A DNA stretch of 64,000 bases from Pseudomonas brassicacearum subsp. brassicacearum. GTDB taxonomy: Bacteria; Pseudomonadota; Gammaproteobacteria; Pseudomonadales; Pseudomonadaceae. Positions within the stretch are counted from its first letter, which is position 1; every line of letters starts with the position of its first letter. The notes under the pieces were generated by a model, which was not told the origin of the DNA, ran no database searches, and was given only the letters and a program-made list of their open reading frames with translations. Below are positions 53,817 to 62,173 of this stretch, piece by piece. The translations under genes and the position numbers were made by a program. The stretch lies in NCBI RefSeq assembly GCF_008801605.1, contig NZ_VZPJ01000022.1, forward strand, positions 1 through 64,000, given 5' to 3'.

Positions 53817-54965
53817 ATGAGTCTTTCCTCATTCAAGATCGCCCATAAACTGATCACCGGTGCCGCTGCCATCGAGCAACTGGCCGCGGAGTTGACGCGC
53901 CTGGACGTCGACAACCCGCTGATCGTGACCGATGCGGCGTTGGTTAAATCCGGCACCGTGGAACTGGCCCTGCAACATCTGGGCGGACGGGACTACGAGA
54001 TTTTCGACCGGGTCATGCCGGACCCGGAAATCGCCATTGTCGAAGACTGCATGCAAGCCTATCGCGACGGTGGTCATGACGGCCTGATCGGTCTCGGGGG
54101 TGGCAGTGCCATCGACATCGCCAAGTGCGTGGGGGTCTATGCCGGTTACCACGGCGAGCTGCAGGATATGTTCGGTGTCGATCAGGTGCCGCGCAAAGGC
54201 CCGCCCATGATTGCCATCCCCACTACGGCCGGTACCGGTTCGGAAGTCACCAACGTGGCGATCCTCTCCGACAAGGCTGCGCAGCTGAAAAAAGGCATCG
54301 TCAGCGATTATCTGTTGCCGGACGTGGCGTTGGTCAGTCCGCAGATGACCCTCACATGCCCGCGCAGCGTCACGGCTGCCAGTGGCGTTGATGCGCTGGT
54401 ACACGCCATCGAGGCCTACCTGTCGCTCAATGCTTCGCCAATCACCGATGCCCTGGCCATCGGCGCAATCAAGCTGATCACCCGCGCGCTGCCCAAGGCC
54501 TATGCCAACCCGGCTCACCTGCAAGCCCGCGAAGACATGGCCACGGCCAGCCTGATGGCCGGCATGGCGTTCGGCAATGCCGGGGTCGGGGCGGTGCATG
54601 CGCTGGCCTATCCGTTGGGCGGGCGCTTTCACGTGTCCCATGGCGTCGCCAACGCTTTGTTGCTGCCGTACGTCATGGCCTGGAACAAGATGGCCTGTGT
54701 CGAGCGCATGCGTGACATCGCCGAAGCCATGGGCCTCAAGACCGCGCACCTGAGTGATCTTGAAGCGGCCGACGAAGCCGTGGAGGCCATGGTTGCGTTG
54801 TGCGCCGCCGTGGAAATACCCAACGGCCTCAGCAGCCTGGGCGTGACCGAGGAGGTGATTCCATCCATGGCGGTGGAAGCGGCGGGAATAGAACGGCTGA
54901 TGCGCAATAATCCGCGCAAACTGAGCGCCGCCGATATCGAGAAGATCTACCGCGCGGCGTATTGA
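53817..54965 (+). CDS. iron-containing alcohol dehydrogenase
   Basis: A 382-residue group III metal-dependent alcohol dehydrogenase. NAD motif GGGSAID (94-100) and metal ligands Asp192, His196, His261 and His275 are all present. GAGG precedes the ATG. The substrate is not evident; the location after the 5-aminovalerate/GABA importer makes omega-hydroxy acid semialdehydes a possibility, but this is inference. P. aeruginosa lacks it at this position, as far as I recall. Confidence 0.88.
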   Translation: MSLSSFKIAHKLITGAAAIEQLAAELTRLDVDNPLIVTDAALVKSGTVELALQHLGGRDYEIFDRVMPDPEIAIVEDCMQAYRDGGHDGLIGLGGGSAIDIAKCVGVYAGYHGELQDMFGVDQVPRKGPPMIAIPTTAGTGSEVTNVAILSDKAAQLKKGIVSDYLLPDVALVSPQMTLTCPRSVTAASGVDALVHAIEAYLSLNASPITDALAIGAIKLITRALPKAYANPAHLQAREDMATASLMAGMAFGNAGVGAVHALAYPLGGRFHVSHGVANALLLPYVMAWNKMACVERMRDIAEAMGLKTAHLSDLEAADEAVEAMVALCAAVEIPNGLSSLGVTEEVIPSMAVEAAGIERLMRNNPRKLSAADIEKIYRAAY

Positions 54966-55043
54966 TCGATTGCCACGGTGGGCGCGCCAAATCTTGAGGT
55001 ATACAATGCGCGCCATCGTGATTTCGCTCAAAACAGGTGCGTC

Positions 55044-55718
55044 ATGCAGCCCTTCGCTATTGCTCCGTCGATTCTCTCCGCCGACTTCGCCCGCCTGGGC
55101 GAAGAAGTGGACAACGTTCTGGCCGCCGGCGCCGACATCGTGCACTTCGATGTCATGGACAACCACTACGTGCCCAACCTGACCATCGGCCCGATGGTCT
55201 GCGCGGCGCTGCGCAAGTACGGCATCACCGCGCCGATCGACGCGCACCTGATGGTCAGCCCGGTGGACCGTATTGTCGGTGACTTCATCGAAGCCGGTGC
55301 TACCTACATCACTTTCCACCCTGAAGCCACGCAGCACATCGACCGCTCCCTGCAGTTGATCCGCGAAGGCGGTTGCAAGGCCGGCCTGGTGTTCAACCCG
55401 GCCACGCCGCTGGACGTGCTCAAGTACGTGATGGACAAGGTCGACATGATCCTGTTGATGAGCGTCAACCCTGGCTTCGGTGGGCAGAAGTTCATCCCGG
55501 GTACGCTCGACAAGCTGCGCGAAGCCCGTGCGTTGATCGATGCCTCGGGCCGTGATATCCGCCTGGAAATCGACGGTGGCGTGAACGTGAAGAATATTCG
55601 TGAAATCGCCGCCGCCGGCGCCGACACGTTCGTCGCGGGTTCGGCGATCTTCAATGCACCGAACTACGAAGAGGTGATTGCACAAATGCGCGCCGAACTG
55701 GCCCTGGCGCGCCCATGA
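55044..55718 (+). CDS. rpe: ribulose-phosphate 3-epimerase
   Basis: A 224-residue TIM-barrel epimerase interconverting ribulose-5-phosphate and xylulose-5-phosphate. The conserved VHFDVMDNHYVPNLTIG, HLMV and GFGGQKF motifs supply the metal-binding His/Asp residues. Start MQPFAIAPSILSADFA at 55044. Overlaps gph by four bases. Confidence 0.97.
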   Translation: MQPFAIAPSILSADFARLGEEVDNVLAAGADIVHFDVMDNHYVPNLTIGPMVCAALRKYGITAPIDAHLMVSPVDRIVGDFIEAGATYITFHPEATQHIDRSLQLIREGGCKAGLVFNPATPLDVLKYVMDKVDMILLMSVNPGFGGQKFIPGTLDKLREARALIDASGRDIRLEIDGGVNVKNIREIAAAGADTFVAGSAIFNAPNYEEVIAQMRAELALARP

Positions 55719-56533
55719 GCGGCTTCGAGCAGCTGTTCCCCGGCAGCTTGCCGCGTCTGGTGATGTTCGACCTCGATGGCACATTGGTCGATTCGGTCCC
55801 GGACCTCGCGGCGGCGGTGGACACGATGCTGCTCAAGCTTGGACGCCCGCCCGCCGGCCTCGATTCGGTACGCCACTGGGTCGGCAATGGCGCGCCGATG
55901 CTGGTGCGCCGGGCCCTGGCCAATGACATCGATGCCCGAGGTGTCGATGATGCCGAGGTCGAGCGGGCGCTGGAGTTGTTCAATGAAGCCTACGAAGACA
56001 ATCACCAACTGACGGTGGTCTACCCCGGCGTGCGCTCCACCCTCAAGTGGCTGCAGAAGCAGGGCGTGGAAATGGCGCTGATTACCAACAAGCCGGAGCG
56101 CTTCGTTGCGCCGTTGCTGGACCAGATGAAGATCGGTCGCTATTTCCGCTGGATCATCGGTGGCGATACCTTACCGCAGAAAAAGCCTGACCCGGCCGCG
56201 CTGTTTTTCGTGATGAAAATGGCTAACATCCCGGCCTCCCAATCCCTGTTCGTCGGCGACTCGCGCAGCGATGTGCTGGCGGCGAAAGCGGCAGGGGTCA
56301 AATGCGTGGCGCTGAGTTACGGCTACAACCACGGCCGGCCAATCGCCGAAGAGTTTCCGACGCTGGTGATCGACGATTTGCGCCTGTTAATTCCCGGTTG
56401 CCTGGACCCGGCCGCTGAGATAACGTTGCCCGACGCTGTTCAATCCTCTTCTGGAAACGCCATCGTGGTGGTCACTCGCAAACTCTGGATGAAAGTCATG
56501 AAGGCCCTGGCCCGCTGGCGTTGGCGCACCTGA
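55715..56533 (+). CDS. gph: phosphoglycolate phosphatase Gph, with trp-leader-like C-terminal tail
   Basis: A 272-residue HAD phosphatase that removes 2-phosphoglycolate. Motif I MFDLDGTLVDS (Asp19, Asp21), motif III with QKKPDP and motif IV GDSRSDVLAA are present. The catalytic core ends near residue 230; the last 20 residues form a tail ending KVMKALARWRWRT. That tail closely matches the free leader peptide upstream of trpG, and trpE begins 70 bases later, so the 3' end of gph probably also serves as the trpE leader. Confidence 0.95.
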   Translation: MSGFEQLFPGSLPRLVMFDLDGTLVDSVPDLAAAVDTMLLKLGRPPAGLDSVRHWVGNGAPMLVRRALANDIDARGVDDAEVERALELFNEAYEDNHQLTVVYPGVRSTLKWLQKQGVEMALITNKPERFVAPLLDQMKIGRYFRWIIGGDTLPQKKPDPAALFFVMKMANIPASQSLFVGDSRSDVLAAKAAGVKCVALSYGYNHGRPIAEEFPTLVIDDLRLLIPGCLDPAAEITLPDAVQSSSGNAIVVVTRKLWMKVMKALARWRWRT

Positions 56534-56557
56534 CGTGATCCTGGCCGGTTATCCGGC
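56489..56557 (+). promoter_or_regulatory. trpE leader/attenuator region inside the gph 3' end
   Basis: Trp codons in CGCTGGCGTTGGCGC (gph tail) are followed by the TGA stop (56531-56533), ten bases, and the hairpin GCCGG-TTAT-CCGGC (56544-56557). A further TGCC-ACGA-GGCA stem (56589-56600) covers the trpE ribosome binding site GAGG. The same peptide-stop-ten bases-hairpin order occurs before trpG. Attenuation of trpE is reported in P. putida. Confidence 0.6.
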
Positions 56558-56603
56558 GCGTTTGCATACCTGACTGTCAGCTCCTCTTGCCACGAGGCAC
56601 CCC

Positions 56604-58085
56604 ATGATCCGCGAAGAATTCCTGCGTCTAGCCGCTGCCGGCTACAACCGCATCCCCCTTGCCTGTGAAACCCTGGCTGACTTCGACACGCCGCTGTCGA
56701 TCTACCTCAAGTTGGCCGACCAGCCCAACTCCTACTTGCTCGAATCGGTGCAGGGTGGCGAGAAATGGGGCCGTTATTCCATCATCGGCCTGCCGTGCCG
56801 CACGGTGCTGCGGGTCCATGACCATCGCATCAGCGTGACCCACGACGGTGTCGAAATCGAAAGCCTCGAAGTCGAAGACCCGCTGGCGTTCGTCGAAACC
56901 TTCAAGGCCCGCTATAACGTGCCGACCATTCCTGGCCTGCCGCGCTTCAACGGTGGCCTGGTGGGTTATTTCGGCTACGACTGCGTGCGCTACGTGGAAA
57001 AACGCCTGGGCACCTGCCCGAACCCTGATCCGCTGGGTGTGCCGGATATTTTGCTGATGGTGTCCGACGCGGTCGTTGTCTTTGACAACCTCGCCGGCAA
57101 GATGCACGCCATCGTCCTGGCCGATCCATCCCAGGAAGATGCCTACGAGCAAGGTCAACAAAGCCTGCAAGCATTGCTGGAAAAGTTACGTCAGCCGATC
57201 GCTCCGCGTCCCGGCCTGGACTTCAGCAAGCAGTCGGCGACCGACCCGGTATTCCGCTCCAGTTTTACCCAGGACGATTACGAAAGGGCCGTCGATACCA
57301 TCAAGGAATACATCCTCGCCGGTGACTGCATGCAAGTCGTTCCGTCGCAACGGATGTCCATCGACTTCAAGGCAGCGCCCATCGATCTCTATCGGGCGCT
57401 GCGCTGTTTCAACCCGACGCCGTACATGTACTTCTTCAACTTCGGCGACTTCCATGTCGTGGGCAGCTCGCCGGAAGTGCTGGTGCGGGTCGAAGACAAC
57501 CTGATCACCGTGCGGCCGATCGCCGGCACTCGCCCCCGTGGCGCCACGGAAGAAGCTGACCGGGCCTTGGAAGAGGACCTGCTGTCGGACGACAAGGAAA
57601 TCGCCGAGCACCTGATGCTGATTGACCTGGGGCGCAACGACACTGGGCGGGTCTCGGAGATCGGCTCGGTGAAGCTCACCGAGAAGATGGTCATCGAGCG
57701 CTATTCCAACGTGATGCACATCGTCTCCAACGTCACCGGCCAATTGAAGGCCGGGCTGACGGCGATGGACGCCTTGCGGGCGATCCTGCCGGCGGGCACC
57801 TTGTCTGGCGCGCCGAAAATCCGCGCGATGGAAATCATCGACGAACTGGAGCCGGTCAAGCGGGGCGTGTACGGCGGGGCCGTGGGTTACTTCGCCTGGA
57901 ACGGCAACATGGACACCGCCATTGCCATTCGCACCGCCGTCATCAAGAACGGTGAACTGCACGTGCAGGCCGGCGGCGGTATCGTCGCCGACTCGGTGCC
58001 GGCACTGGAATGGGAAGAGACCCTGAACAAGCGCCGGGCCATGTTCCGCGCGGTGGCGCTGGCCGAGCAGACCTCCAGCAACTGA
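56604..58085 (+). CDS. trpE: anthranilate synthase component I
   Basis: A 493-residue chorismate-utilising enzyme that makes anthranilate with TrpG. The N-terminal feedback domain includes LLESVQGGEKWGRYSIIG, in which the LLES motif takes part in tryptophan binding. The C-terminal catalytic domain has PIAGTRPRG, DLGRNDTGRVS and GGAVGYFAWNGNMDTAIAIRT. It is separated from trpG by the esterase gene. Confidence 0.97.
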   Translation: MIREEFLRLAAAGYNRIPLACETLADFDTPLSIYLKLADQPNSYLLESVQGGEKWGRYSIIGLPCRTVLRVHDHRISVTHDGVEIESLEVEDPLAFVETFKARYNVPTIPGLPRFNGGLVGYFGYDCVRYVEKRLGTCPNPDPLGVPDILLMVSDAVVVFDNLAGKMHAIVLADPSQEDAYEQGQQSLQALLEKLRQPIAPRPGLDFSKQSATDPVFRSSFTQDDYERAVDTIKEYILAGDCMQVVPSQRMSIDFKAAPIDLYRALRCFNPTPYMYFFNFGDFHVVGSSPEVLVRVEDNLITVRPIAGTRPRGATEEADRALEEDLLSDDKEIAEHLMLIDLGRNDTGRVSEIGSVKLTEKMVIERYSNVMHIVSNVTGQLKAGLTAMDALRAILPAGTLSGAPKIRAMEIIDELEPVKRGVYGGAVGYFAWNGNMDTAIAIRTAVIKNGELHVQAGGGIVADSVPALEWEETLNKRRAMFRAVALAEQTSSN

Positions 58086-58100
58086 AGTAACTCGATCAGG

Positions 58101-58196
58101 GTGGGAGCGAGCTTGCTCGCGATGAGGCCGTCATATTCAACCAATAGGTTGACTGACAGTCCGTAATCGCGAGCAAGCTCGCTCCCACAGTTTTTT
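58101..58196. repeat. REPIN after trpE, followed by a T run
   Basis: Arms 58101-58128 and 58164-58190; TTTTTT follows (58191-58196). It lies between the convergent trpE and estP genes and looks like a usable terminator for trpE. Confidence 0.9.
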
Positions 58197-58201
58197 CTCG
58201 A

Positions 58202-60109
58202 TCAGAAATCCAGGCTAACGCCCAGGCTTACCCCTTGCTGGGTCATGTCATCATCCTTGCGCAGTGTATAACCACCCCGTAGCGCCAAGTCGTTGGTCAA
58301 CTTGTGGCTGACCCCAAGGCTCAGGCGATTGAGGTGGCTCTGTGGCGTGTAGCCTTCCAGTGTGAAGTCGTTGGCCGGCAGGCTGTTGAGGGCGATGTTG
58401 ACCTTTTGCGTGTCGTCTTCGTACTCGCGTTCGTGGGCATATTCGCCAAACACCTGGGTCTGGCGGGTGATGTTGTATTTGCCTTGCAAGCCAATGCCCA
58501 GGCGTTTCGAATCACGGGTCTGGTCATCGAAGGTCAGTGCTGTGGAACGGCTGCTCTTTTCCGAATAACCATCGACTTCCACCTTCGCATAGTCAGCGCT
58601 GATAAACGGCGAGAGGTGCCACTCGCTGCCCGGCTGGGCGATGTCGTAGCCCACCCGCGTGCTGAATGCCCATAGATGACCGTCCGTGTCGCCTTTCTCC
58701 TGCGCTTCGTTGACGCCCAGGTCGAACTTGCGCTCCAGGTTGTCGTAGTCGAGCTTGCCGCCGGTCAGTGCCGCATCGGCCCACCAGCGATTTTGCTGGA
58801 ACTGGGCGAAAGCGGTCGCCAGGTAGCTGTTGAGCTTGTAGTCCGAATCGTTATGGCCTGCTTCCATGTCCTGGCGGTAGAAACCGGCGGCGACACCCAC
58901 GCGCCACGCGTCGTTGAGGCGATAGCTGCCGCCAATGTTCAGGCTGTAGCCGCTGCCGTCGGCGCTGGCGCCGCTGTCCTGGCTGTCCAGGTCCAGATGC
59001 TGGCCGCCGCCTGCGACGATGGCTCGCCATTGGCCGACGGCCTGCCAGTTCTCCCAGTCCGATTGCCACTGGCTGCGCAACTCGTCCTGGTGGGCGCGTA
59101 GGGTCGAGTGGGCCATTTCCGGTAGCAACGTCAGCTCCCATGGTGCCGCGAGCAGGGAATAGGCGTAGTCGGCGATCAGTTTTTGTCCGGTTTCGGTCGG
59201 ATGGACCGCGTCGTTGTAGATCAGCTTGGTGGGATCAGGCGTGGCGCTGTTGATGCCGTAGGTGGCGTTTTCCGTGCAGCCGTTGCCGCTGAAGCAGGTC
59301 GCGGTGAGGTTCTCCCCGGTGGCGAGGCCGAATCTTGCCGGGTCGGCGAAGCTTTCCTTCAGCAAAAGCGGAATGTTCAATGGAATGATTTCAGCGTCGA
59401 TGCCTTGCAGTCGAGTGATCAGCTGTTGGTTGAACTGGTTGCCCAGTTGCGAAAAGGCGTCTTGCAAAGGACCGCCGTTGAGGGCCGGGGTCAGGCCCAG
59501 GTCGGGCAACAACCAGACCATCACATAGCGGGCACCGGCCGTTTGCAGCACCTGGACGCTGTCGGCCAGGCGGTCTGCGGCGGCGTTCGCTTGCTCGGGG
59601 GTCAGCACCCGACCTTGTAGGAAGTCGTTACCACCACCGGAAAGGTAATACAGCGCATTTGGATCGGCGCGCAGGCCATTGGACTGCAGATAGCCGGGAC
59701 GGCTGCGCTCGCCGGTGTCGGACACGCCGGTAATCGATTCGAGGATCTGGTCGGTACGATAACCGCCCACCGCCCAGTTGTTGCCGTCTGCCAGCCCCTC
59801 GCTGGCGCGGACCGCCGAAGTGGAAGCGGCGGTCTCGTCAGCGGAATAACCCAGGCGCCTACCGAGCAGTTGGGTTGAGTTGGCGGAGTAGGCTTCGCCG
59901 CTGCCGTCGGTGTAGCTCGGACCGGTTCGGTTGGTATAGCGCTCGGTCGAGCCGGGCGGACCATTCGGGTCGGCGAACTGGCCAGCGTCGTTGAGGCTGT
60001 CACCGAACACGATGAACTTGGAATAAGGGTTGGGGCCGGCGTTCGCTTGGGCGCAGGCGAGCGCAAGCAGGCAACCAGCAATCGGTACGAACAACGTCTT
60101 CTTTGTCAT
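58202..60109 (-). CDS. estP: GDSL esterase autotransporter (EstP/EstA-like)
   Basis: A 635-residue autotransporter. Signal peptide (1-24, cleavage after ANA), GDSL passenger with nucleophile Ser38 (FGDSLND) and the Asp/His pair of NDAVHPTETG, then a C-terminal beta-barrel (about 365-635) ending in Phe for outer-membrane insertion. It displays an esterase on the cell surface; P. aeruginosa EstA affects rhamnolipid production and motility. It lies on the minus strand between trpE and trpG, as in P. putida. Confidence 0.95.
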   Translation of the reverse strand: MTKKTLFVPIAGCLLALACAQANAGPNPYSKFIVFGDSLNDAGQFADPNGPPGSTERYTNRTGPSYTDGSGEAYSANSTQLLGRRLGYSADETAASTSAVRASEGLADGNNWAVGGYRTDQILESITGVSDTGERSRPGYLQSNGLRADPNALYYLSGGGNDFLQGRVLTPEQANAAADRLADSVQVLQTAGARYVMVWLLPDLGLTPALNGGPLQDAFSQLGNQFNQQLITRLQGIDAEIIPLNIPLLLKESFADPARFGLATGENLTATCFSGNGCTENATYGINSATPDPTKLIYNDAVHPTETGQKLIADYAYSLLAAPWELTLLPEMAHSTLRAHQDELRSQWQSDWENWQAVGQWRAIVAGGGQHLDLDSQDSGASADGSGYSLNIGGSYRLNDAWRVGVAAGFYRQDMEAGHNDSDYKLNSYLATAFAQFQQNRWWADAALTGGKLDYDNLERKFDLGVNEAQEKGDTDGHLWAFSTRVGYDIAQPGSEWHLSPFISADYAKVEVDGYSEKSSRSTALTFDDQTRDSKRLGIGLQGKYNITRQTQVFGEYAHEREYEDDTQKVNIALNSLPANDFTLEGYTPQSHLNRLSLGVSHKLTNDLALRGGYTLRKDDDMTQQGVSLGVSLDF

Positions 60110-60270
60110 GGGAAAGTCCGTTTTTATCTTATTGTTGTTAGAAAACGAAACGACAGTACCAAAAACTTCCGGCGTTTTGCCATCTATCCGGAACGTCGCG
60201 ATTGTTTCAAAGCCCTTCGGGATCGGTCATATTGCGTGCTCCGCCCAGCTAAGCTACTGTGCCGGGACGT

Positions 60271-60357
60271 ATGAACGAGACTTTCCCTGTGTCGATTGTC
60301 AGCAAACTTCTGGATCAAATGATCAAGGCTCACGCCCGCTGGCGTTGGCGCGCCTGA
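60271..60357 (+). CDS. trpGDC leader peptide
   Basis: A 28-codon ORF starting MNETFPVSIV and ending KAHARWRWRA, with two Trp codons close to its stop and GGGA upstream of its ATG. The end aligns with the Gph tail that precedes trpE (KALARWRWRT). Stalling at the Trp codons would control the downstream hairpin and trpG expression. Attenuation of trpGDC is reported in P. putida; this ORF is the natural leader. Confidence 0.75.
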   Translation: MNETFPVSIVSKLLDQMIKAHARWRWRA

Positions 60358-60367
60358 ACATTCTCCG

Positions 60368-60380
60368 CCGGCCTTGCCGG
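60368..60380 (+). promoter_or_regulatory. hairpin after the trpG leader peptide
   Basis: CCGGC-CTT-GCCGG starts ten bases after the leader stop codon, exactly as the matching hairpin does upstream of trpE. No T tract follows directly, so it may be a pause or antiterminator stem; a T-rich patch (TTTGCCTTCTTT) lies at 60391-60402. Confidence 0.55.
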
Positions 60381-60520
60381 ACCTGTACCGATTTGCCTTC
60401 TTTACCCGCTTGTAGAGCCGCTTCGCAGGGGCATCACTTGCCTCGCCAAGCGCAGCAGCGTGCGGGTCACTCTCTGAAGGCTGTATTTAAAGTCAGTGAA
60501 TTCAATAGGTTGCTTACGCC

Positions 60521-61114
60521 ATGTTGCTGATGATCGATAACTACGACTCTTTTACCTACAACGTTGTGCAGTACCTCGGCGAGCTGGGCTCCGAAGTCAA
60601 GGTCGTGCGCAACGACGAATTGACCATCGCCGAAATCGAAGCCCTCAAGCCTGAGCGCATCGTGGTTTCGCCCGGCCCTTGCACGCCGACCGAAGCAGGC
60701 ATCTCCATCGAAGCCATCAAATATTTCGCCGGCAAGCTGCCGATCCTCGGTGTCTGCCTGGGGCATCAGTCGATTGGCCAAGCGTTCGGCGGTGACGTGG
60801 TGCGCGCCCGACAGGTCATGCACGGTAAGACTAGCCCGGTATTCCACGAGGACAAGGGCGTGTTCGAGGGGCTGAATCATCCGCTCACCGTAACCCGCTA
60901 CCATTCCCTGGTGGTCAAGCGCGAAACTCTGCCCGACTGCCTGGAGTTGACGGCCTGGACCCAGCTTGAGGATGGCTCGGTCGATGAAATCATGGGGCTG
61001 CGCCACAAGACGCTGAATATCGAGGGTGTGCAATTTCATCCCGAGTCTATTCTCACCGAACAGGGCCACGAACTGTTCGCCAACTTTCTCAAACAAACCG
61101 GCGGCACGCGCTAA
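60521..61114 (+). CDS. trpG: anthranilate synthase component II (glutamine amidotransferase)
   Basis: A 197-residue class I amidotransferase supplying ammonia to TrpE. Catalytic Cys79 lies in GVCLGHQSIG and the His/Glu pair in VQFHPESI. First gene of trpGDC, nine bases from trpD. Its product could also serve PabB in folate synthesis, as in related bacteria. Confidence 0.97.
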   Translation: MLLMIDNYDSFTYNVVQYLGELGSEVKVVRNDELTIAEIEALKPERIVVSPGPCTPTEAGISIEAIKYFAGKLPILGVCLGHQSIGQAFGGDVVRARQVMHGKTSPVFHEDKGVFEGLNHPLTVTRYHSLVVKRETLPDCLELTAWTQLEDGSVDEIMGLRHKTLNIEGVQFHPESILTEQGHELFANFLKQTGGTR

Positions 61115-61123
61115 GGACTTTTC

Positions 61124-62173
61124 ATGGATATCAAGACAGCCCTGAGCCGTATCGTCGGCCATCTCGACCTGAGCACCGACGAGATGCGCGACGTGATGCG
61201 CGAAATCATGACCGGCCAATGCTCGGATGCGCAGATCGGCGCGTTCATGATGGCCATGCGCATGAAGAGTGAGAGCATCGATGAAATCGTGGGTGCGGTT
61301 TCGGCGATGCGTGAGCTGGCGGACAAGGTCGAACTCAAGACGCTGGACGGTGTGGTGGATGTGGTCGGTACCGGCGGTGACGGCGCCAATATCTTTAACG
61401 TTTCCACGGCCTCGTCGTTTGTCGTCGCGGCGGCCGGTTGCACCGTTGCCAAACACGGCAATCGGGCAGTTTCCGGCAAGAGCGGCAGTGCCGATCTGCT
61501 GGAGGCGGCCGGCATTTACCTGAACCTGACGCCGATCCAGGTGGCACGCTGCATCGATAACGTCGGCATCGGTTTCATGTTTGCCCAGACCCACCATAGC
61601 GCCATGAAACACGCTGCCGCGCCGCGCCGCGAGCTGGGGCTGCGTACGCTGTTCAACATGCTCGGCCCGCTTACGAATCCGGCCGGCGTGAAGCATCAGG
61701 TAGTCGGTGTGTTCAGCCAGGCGTTGTGCCGGCCATTGGCTGAAGTCTTGCAACGCCTGGGCAGCAAGCACGTACTGGTGGTCCATTCGAAGGATGGGCT
61801 GGATGAGTTCAGCCTGGCGGCGCCTACATTCGTGGCCGAACTAAAAAATGATCAGATCAGCGAGTATTGGGTCGAACCTGAAGACCTCGGCATGAAAAGC
61901 CAGAGCCTGCACGGGCTGGCAGTCGACAGCCCGGCCCAATCGCTGGAGCTGATTCGTGATGCCCTGGGGCGTCGCAAGACCGAGAATGGCCAGAAAGCTG
62001 CTGAGATGATCGTGCTCAATGCCGGTGCCGCGTTGTACGCCGCCGACCACGCCAGCAGCCTAAAGCAAGGCGTGGAACTGGCCCATGATGCGCTGCACAC
62101 TGGCCTGGCCAGGGAAAAGCTCGAAGAGTTGGGTGCATTTACCGCCGTATTCAAAGTGGAGAACGAAGGATGA
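61124..62173 (+). CDS. trpD: anthranilate phosphoribosyltransferase
   Basis: A 349-residue enzyme attaching phosphoribose to anthranilate. The PRPP loop GTGGDGANIFNVSTA and KHGNRAVSGKSGSADLLEA are diagnostic. AAGG ribosome site; overlaps trpC by four bases. Confidence 0.97.
   Translation: MDIKTALSRIVGHLDLSTDEMRDVMREIMTGQCSDAQIGAFMMAMRMKSESIDEIVGAVSAMRELADKVELKTLDGVVDVVGTGGDGANIFNVSTASSFVVAAAGCTVAKHGNRAVSGKSGSADLLEAAGIYLNLTPIQVARCIDNVGIGFMFAQTHHSAMKHAAAPRRELGLRTLFNMLGPLTNPAGVKHQVVGVFSQALCRPLAEVLQRLGSKHVLVVHSKDGLDEFSLAAPTFVAELKNDQISEYWVEPEDLGMKSQSLHGLAVDSPAQSLELIRDALGRRKTENGQKAAEMIVLNAGAALYAADHASSLKQGVELAHDALHTGLAREKLEELGAFTAVFKVENEG

Noticed and set aside
53829..55784. Minus-strand open frame (651 codons) opposite the alcohol dehydrogenase and rpe
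   Set aside because: Covers two unrelated genes on the other strand and their promoter gap; a shadow frame.
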